From positions 1 to 7,420 of the forward strand of contig NZ_ABZS01000081.1 of assembly GCF_000173615.1 (NCBI RefSeq): DNA of 7,420 bases. The letters run 5' to 3'. Numbering within the stretch: position 1 is the first letter of the stretch; each line of letters begins with the position of its first letter. Origin of the DNA: Sulfurihydrogenibium yellowstonense SS-5 (GTDB lineage Bacteria; Aquificota; Aquificia; Aquificales; Hydrogenothermaceae). Below are positions 5,270 to 7,420 of the stretch, piece after piece. A model generated the notes under the pieces. That model searched no databases, was not told the DNA's origin, and worked only from the letters and a program-made list of their open reading frames with translations. Both the position numbers and the translations under genes were made by a program.

Positions 5270-6127
5270 TCACTTAATTATATCTAAGATCTCAGAATCA
5301 TCTAAAATTGCAGATTTATAGAAGATTAAGATGAGATAATCATTAATCTGCCTAACAATTATAAACTCGCAACCGGTTTTTAAATTCAAATCGTCGTTTA
5401 CATAAGTTTTTGGAATTAAATTAAAGTCATCTAATATTCCTTCATTGAAATTTAATAATCCTTTTTTTAACTTCTCTTTTGTGTTTATGTTAAACAGGAC
5501 TAAACCATTACAGTTTAAATTTTCATACAATTCTTTAATAAAGATTTCCGGGTCTAATTTGCCGGATTTGAACATCTTTACTGCTGTGCTTAAGTCATAA
5601 AATTTCCTATAAAATTCAGATTTGTCATTACATTTAAGATTTTCTATATACAGATTTTTTGCAAGGTTATTAATCTCTTCCTTTTGTTTTTCAAGTAGGC
5701 TCTTATCCGAAAAATATTTTAAAAATACCAGCCAAAATCCTAGTGCTATAAAGATATAAGTAAAATCAAAAAATCCAGATAGATATAGAGCTACTCCAAA
5801 AATCAATATTGTATAAATACTCATAAATACAAGGTCTATTAAATTTTCAACAAAGAAAATAAAAGTTATAAAAAATAGAGAAAAATAAATGTTTCCGGTT
5901 GTATACATAAAATAGCTAATAAGTAAAAAATCAAATAAAAATAAAAGATGCTTTAAAAATTTATGATTATGTAAAGGATAGAGAATTAACGTTCCAACAA
6001 AATAAGCTATAGACAACAAAGTTAAAGGTGTTTTAAAGTCAAAATTATAAAGTTGAACGTAAACAATTATTGATAAAGCTAAGATGAATCTTATTAAAAT
6101 TTGAAGTAGTTCAGTATTCTTAATCAT
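5270..6127 (-). CDS. Unrecognised six-helix membrane protein with cytoplasmic, possibly GAF-like C-terminal domain
   Basis: I do not recognise the family. The 285 residues split into a membrane half with about six hydrophobic helices (~7-25, 34-50, 58-76, 79-97, 100-118, 121-138), a charged and probably helical linker (~140-165, SDKSLLEKQKEEINNLAKN), and a soluble half (~165-285). The soluble part has an ELYENLNCNGLVLFNI stretch and alternating strands that resemble a small or degenerate GAF-type sensory fold. The layout recalls the input half of PilS-like sensor kinases, but no histidine kinase or other output domain is present. The start ATG overlaps the stop of the upstream gene as ATGA (6124-6127), which implies translational coupling with the unknown 203-residue protein. 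The two may act together; the ligand and output are unknown. Confidence 0.8.
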   Translation of the reverse strand: MIKNTELLQILIRFILALSIIVYVQLYNFDFKTPLTLLSIAYFVGTLILYPLHNHKFLKHLLFLFDFLLISYFMYTTGNIYFSLFFITFIFFVENLIDLVFMSIYTILIFGVALYLSGFFDFTYIFIALGFWLVFLKYFSDKSLLEKQKEEINNLAKNLYIENLKCNDKSEFYRKFYDLSTAVKMFKSGKLDPEIFIKELYENLNCNGLVLFNINTKEKLKKGLLNFNEGILDDFNLIPKTYVNDDLNLKTGCEFIIVRQINDYLILIFYKSAILDDSEILDIIK

Positions 6128-6735
6128 TCAAAAATCTTCTTTGAAATCAAATTTATTGTAAAAACTATTTTATTTTTAAATTCTTCAGAAAAAAAATTCT
6201 TATTTAGAATTTTATAAAATTCATTTGGATAGGGTTTTAACCATAATGTGTTGATACCTTCAAATTCAAAATTGAAATCTTTGTCTAAGATTAACGATGT
6301 ATCTAAACCATTATTTTCTATCAATTTCTCCAATCTTTTAATTAGATTTTTATTTATATTGTTAACTGCCAATTTTTCATTCCCTACACCAGCATTGTTT
6401 AACAAAAAAAGCAGCAAAACATCATCTTTTTTTAGTTCTTTTAAATTTTTCCTCAAGCATTGAAAATCATTATTAAAATTAATAAAAAATCGGGTACGAA
6501 ATCCTTTTGGGTACCCGACCTTCATATATCTATCTAAAATCTCTTTAAAGACGATATACGTTGAAAAATCTGAAAGTTTTTCTAAATCTGTGATGCTTAA
6601 ATAATATATAAAAAACTTTTCACCATAACCTATATCAAAAAATATACAGCTGTTATTTTTTTCACTTATAACATTCAATTTTAAATCAGGATACTTCTTT
6701 AAATCTTTTTGAATAATTTTTTCTAACTTTTTCAA
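6124..6735 (-). CDS. Unrecognised lysine-rich soluble protein, TTG start
   Basis: I do not recognise this 203-residue protein. It has no signal peptide or membrane helix. It is rich in Lys, Asn, Phe and Ile, and has a hydrophobic core strand DVLLLFLLNNAGVGNE at ~105-120 followed by a probable amphipathic helix (~127-142), which suggests a compact alpha/beta fold. Only two cysteines occur (C30, C93), with no visible metal or catalytic motif. The start is TTG (6733-6735), overlapping the ilvE stop as TTGA, with a weak GAG/AGG purine stretch just upstream. The next Met is residue 71, so TTG is the sensible start. The downstream stop overlaps the next ATG as ATGA, so ilvE, this gene and the membrane protein are coupled. 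The shared packing suggests a joint role for the two unknown proteins rather than a role in amino acid synthesis. Confidence 0.75.
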   Translation of the reverse strand: MKKLEKIIQKDLKKYPDLKLNVISEKNNSCIFFDIGYGEKFFIYYLSITDLEKLSDFSTYIVFKEILDRYMKVGYPKGFRTRFFINFNNDFQCLRKNLKELKKDDVLLLFLLNNAGVGNEKLAVNNINKNLIKRLEKLIENNGLDTSLILDKDFNFEFEGINTLWLKPYPNEFYKILNKNFFSEEFKNKIVFTINLISKKIFE

Positions 6736-7420
6736 CCTATCTCAATAATCCAATGTTTATATTTATCGTTTTTACCTCTTACTGCATCAAAGTATATATC
6801 TTTAATCATCTTTGTTATTTTTCCAACTTTACCATCTGCTACTGGTTTGCCGTCTATCTCAATTACCGGAGAAATCTGTGCTCCTGTTCCACAGAAGAAT
6901 ACTTCATCAGCCACGTAAAGCTCTGTTCTTGAAATGCTTCTTTCTACAACAGGTATGTTTAAATCTTTTGCTATTTCCATTACTGCATTTCTTGTTATTC
7001 CTTCTAAAATATCATCGCTTACTGGCGGGGTTATAAGCTTTCCGTTTCTAACGATGAAAATATTTTCTGCACTACCTTCAGAGACATAACCGTTTTTGTT
7101 TAATACGATTGCTTCTTCTGCTCCGGCTAATAATGCTTCTGTTTTTGCCATTGCTGAGTTTACATAAGCACCTGTAACCTTTAATCTTGGTGGAATCATA
7201 TTATCATTTAATCTTGTCCAAGAAGAAACTTTGGCTTTAATTCCTTTATCAGTGTCTATGTAATCTCCAAGAGGTAATGTATAAATTGCAATTTTCGCAG
7301 TGTATCCGATTAATTTTGGTCCAATTGCCAAATCAGAGAAATACACAATAGGTCTTATATAAACATCTTCTTTATGATTGTTAACTTTAACCAACTGTGC
7401 TGTTATGTCTACAAGCTGGT
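6732..7420 (-). CDS. ilvE: Branched-chain amino acid aminotransferase, C-terminal ~228 residues (partial at window edge)
   Basis: This is a class IV PLP-dependent aminotransferase that exchanges the amino group between glutamate and the 2-oxo acids of Val, Leu and Ile in the cytoplasm. The family blocks appear in order: KEDVYIRPIVYF, then PPRLKVTGAYVNSAMAK with the likely PLP lysine (codon at 7179-7181), then GYVSEGSAENIFIV, then TPP with ILEGITRNAV, then the closing DEVFFCGTGAQISPV. The frame stays open to the right edge (QLVDITAQLVKVNN); the TTG at 7392-7394 is an internal Leu codon, so the true start, some 80 residues further, lies outside. The block spacing matches IlvE of ~305 residues more than D-amino acid aminotransferase or PabC. 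It is the first visible gene of the run down to copA, and its TGA overlaps the next start. Confidence 0.95.
   Translation of the reverse strand, partial: QLVDITAQLVKVNNHKEDVYIRPIVYFSDLAIGPKLIGYTAKIAIYTLPLGDYIDTDKGIKAKVSSWTRLNDNMIPPRLKVTGAYVNSAMAKTEALLAGAEEAIVLNKNGYVSEGSAENIFIVRNGKLITPPVSDDILEGITRNAVMEIAKDLNIPVVERSISRTELYVADEVFFCGTGAQISPVIEIDGKPVADGKVGKITKMIKDIYFDAVRGKNDKYKHWIIEIG

Noticed and set aside
7392..7394. TTG at 7394 as the start of the aminotransferase
   Set aside because: In-frame family-like sequence (QLVDITAQ) continues to the window edge, and the catalytic-lysine position requires a further N-terminal part, so the gene is cut by the window.

Overview
This AT-rich window carries one partial gene on the + strand (the end of pabB), then seven genes or gene parts, all on the - strand. 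Lysine-, isoleucine- and phenylalanine-rich proteins, many A/T homopolymers and the gene types suggest a low-GC thermophilic bacterium, possibly an Aquificota such as Sulfurihydrogenibium. That assignment is from general impression, not a database match.

Layout, left to right. (1) 1-271: C-terminus of aminodeoxychorismate synthase component I (PabB). In the same reading frame, 281-436 holds a stop-riddled remnant that resembles a PabC (aminodeoxychorismate lyase) domain. (2) 462-685: repeat cluster A. (3) 711-1946 (-): a U32-family protein of the TrhP/YegQ type with four conserved cysteines, probably a tRNA-hydroxylation factor rather than a protease. (4) 2044-2357: repeat cluster B, built from the same palindromic units as cluster A. 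(5) 2376-4660 (-): a Cu+-exporting P1B-ATPase (CopA) split into two frames. A 115-residue membrane-anchored HMA metal-binding protein overlaps the ATPase body, and the two frames join through a run of nine A's by a -1 shift. (6) 4664-5215 (-): a YqhA/UPF0114 membrane protein. (7) 5270-6127 (-): an unrecognised six-helix membrane protein with a cytoplasmic, possibly GAF-like tail. (8) 6124-6735 (-): an unrecognised soluble lysine-rich protein. (9) 6732-7420 (-): most of a branched-chain aminotransferase (IlvE), whose N-terminus lies beyond the window.

From ilvE to copA the genes are tightly packed (4-nt TTGA and ATGA overlaps, a 54-bp gap, a 3-bp gap, then the frameshift overlap), so they probably form one transcription unit. 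The 54-bp gap holds a small perfect inverted repeat and is the only likely place for an internal control site. The U32 gene is set apart from its neighbours by the two repeat clusters.

The most notable signal is the copA frame break. The ATPase frame has no ATG, GTG or TTG start upstream of a Met inside its first membrane helix, while a -1 shift on the A9 run restores a continuous 761-residue CopA. This resembles the known use of frameshifting in E. coli copA to make both a transporter and a small copper chaperone, but here on a homopolymer and with a membrane-anchored short product. A sequencing error or simple gene decay remains possible.
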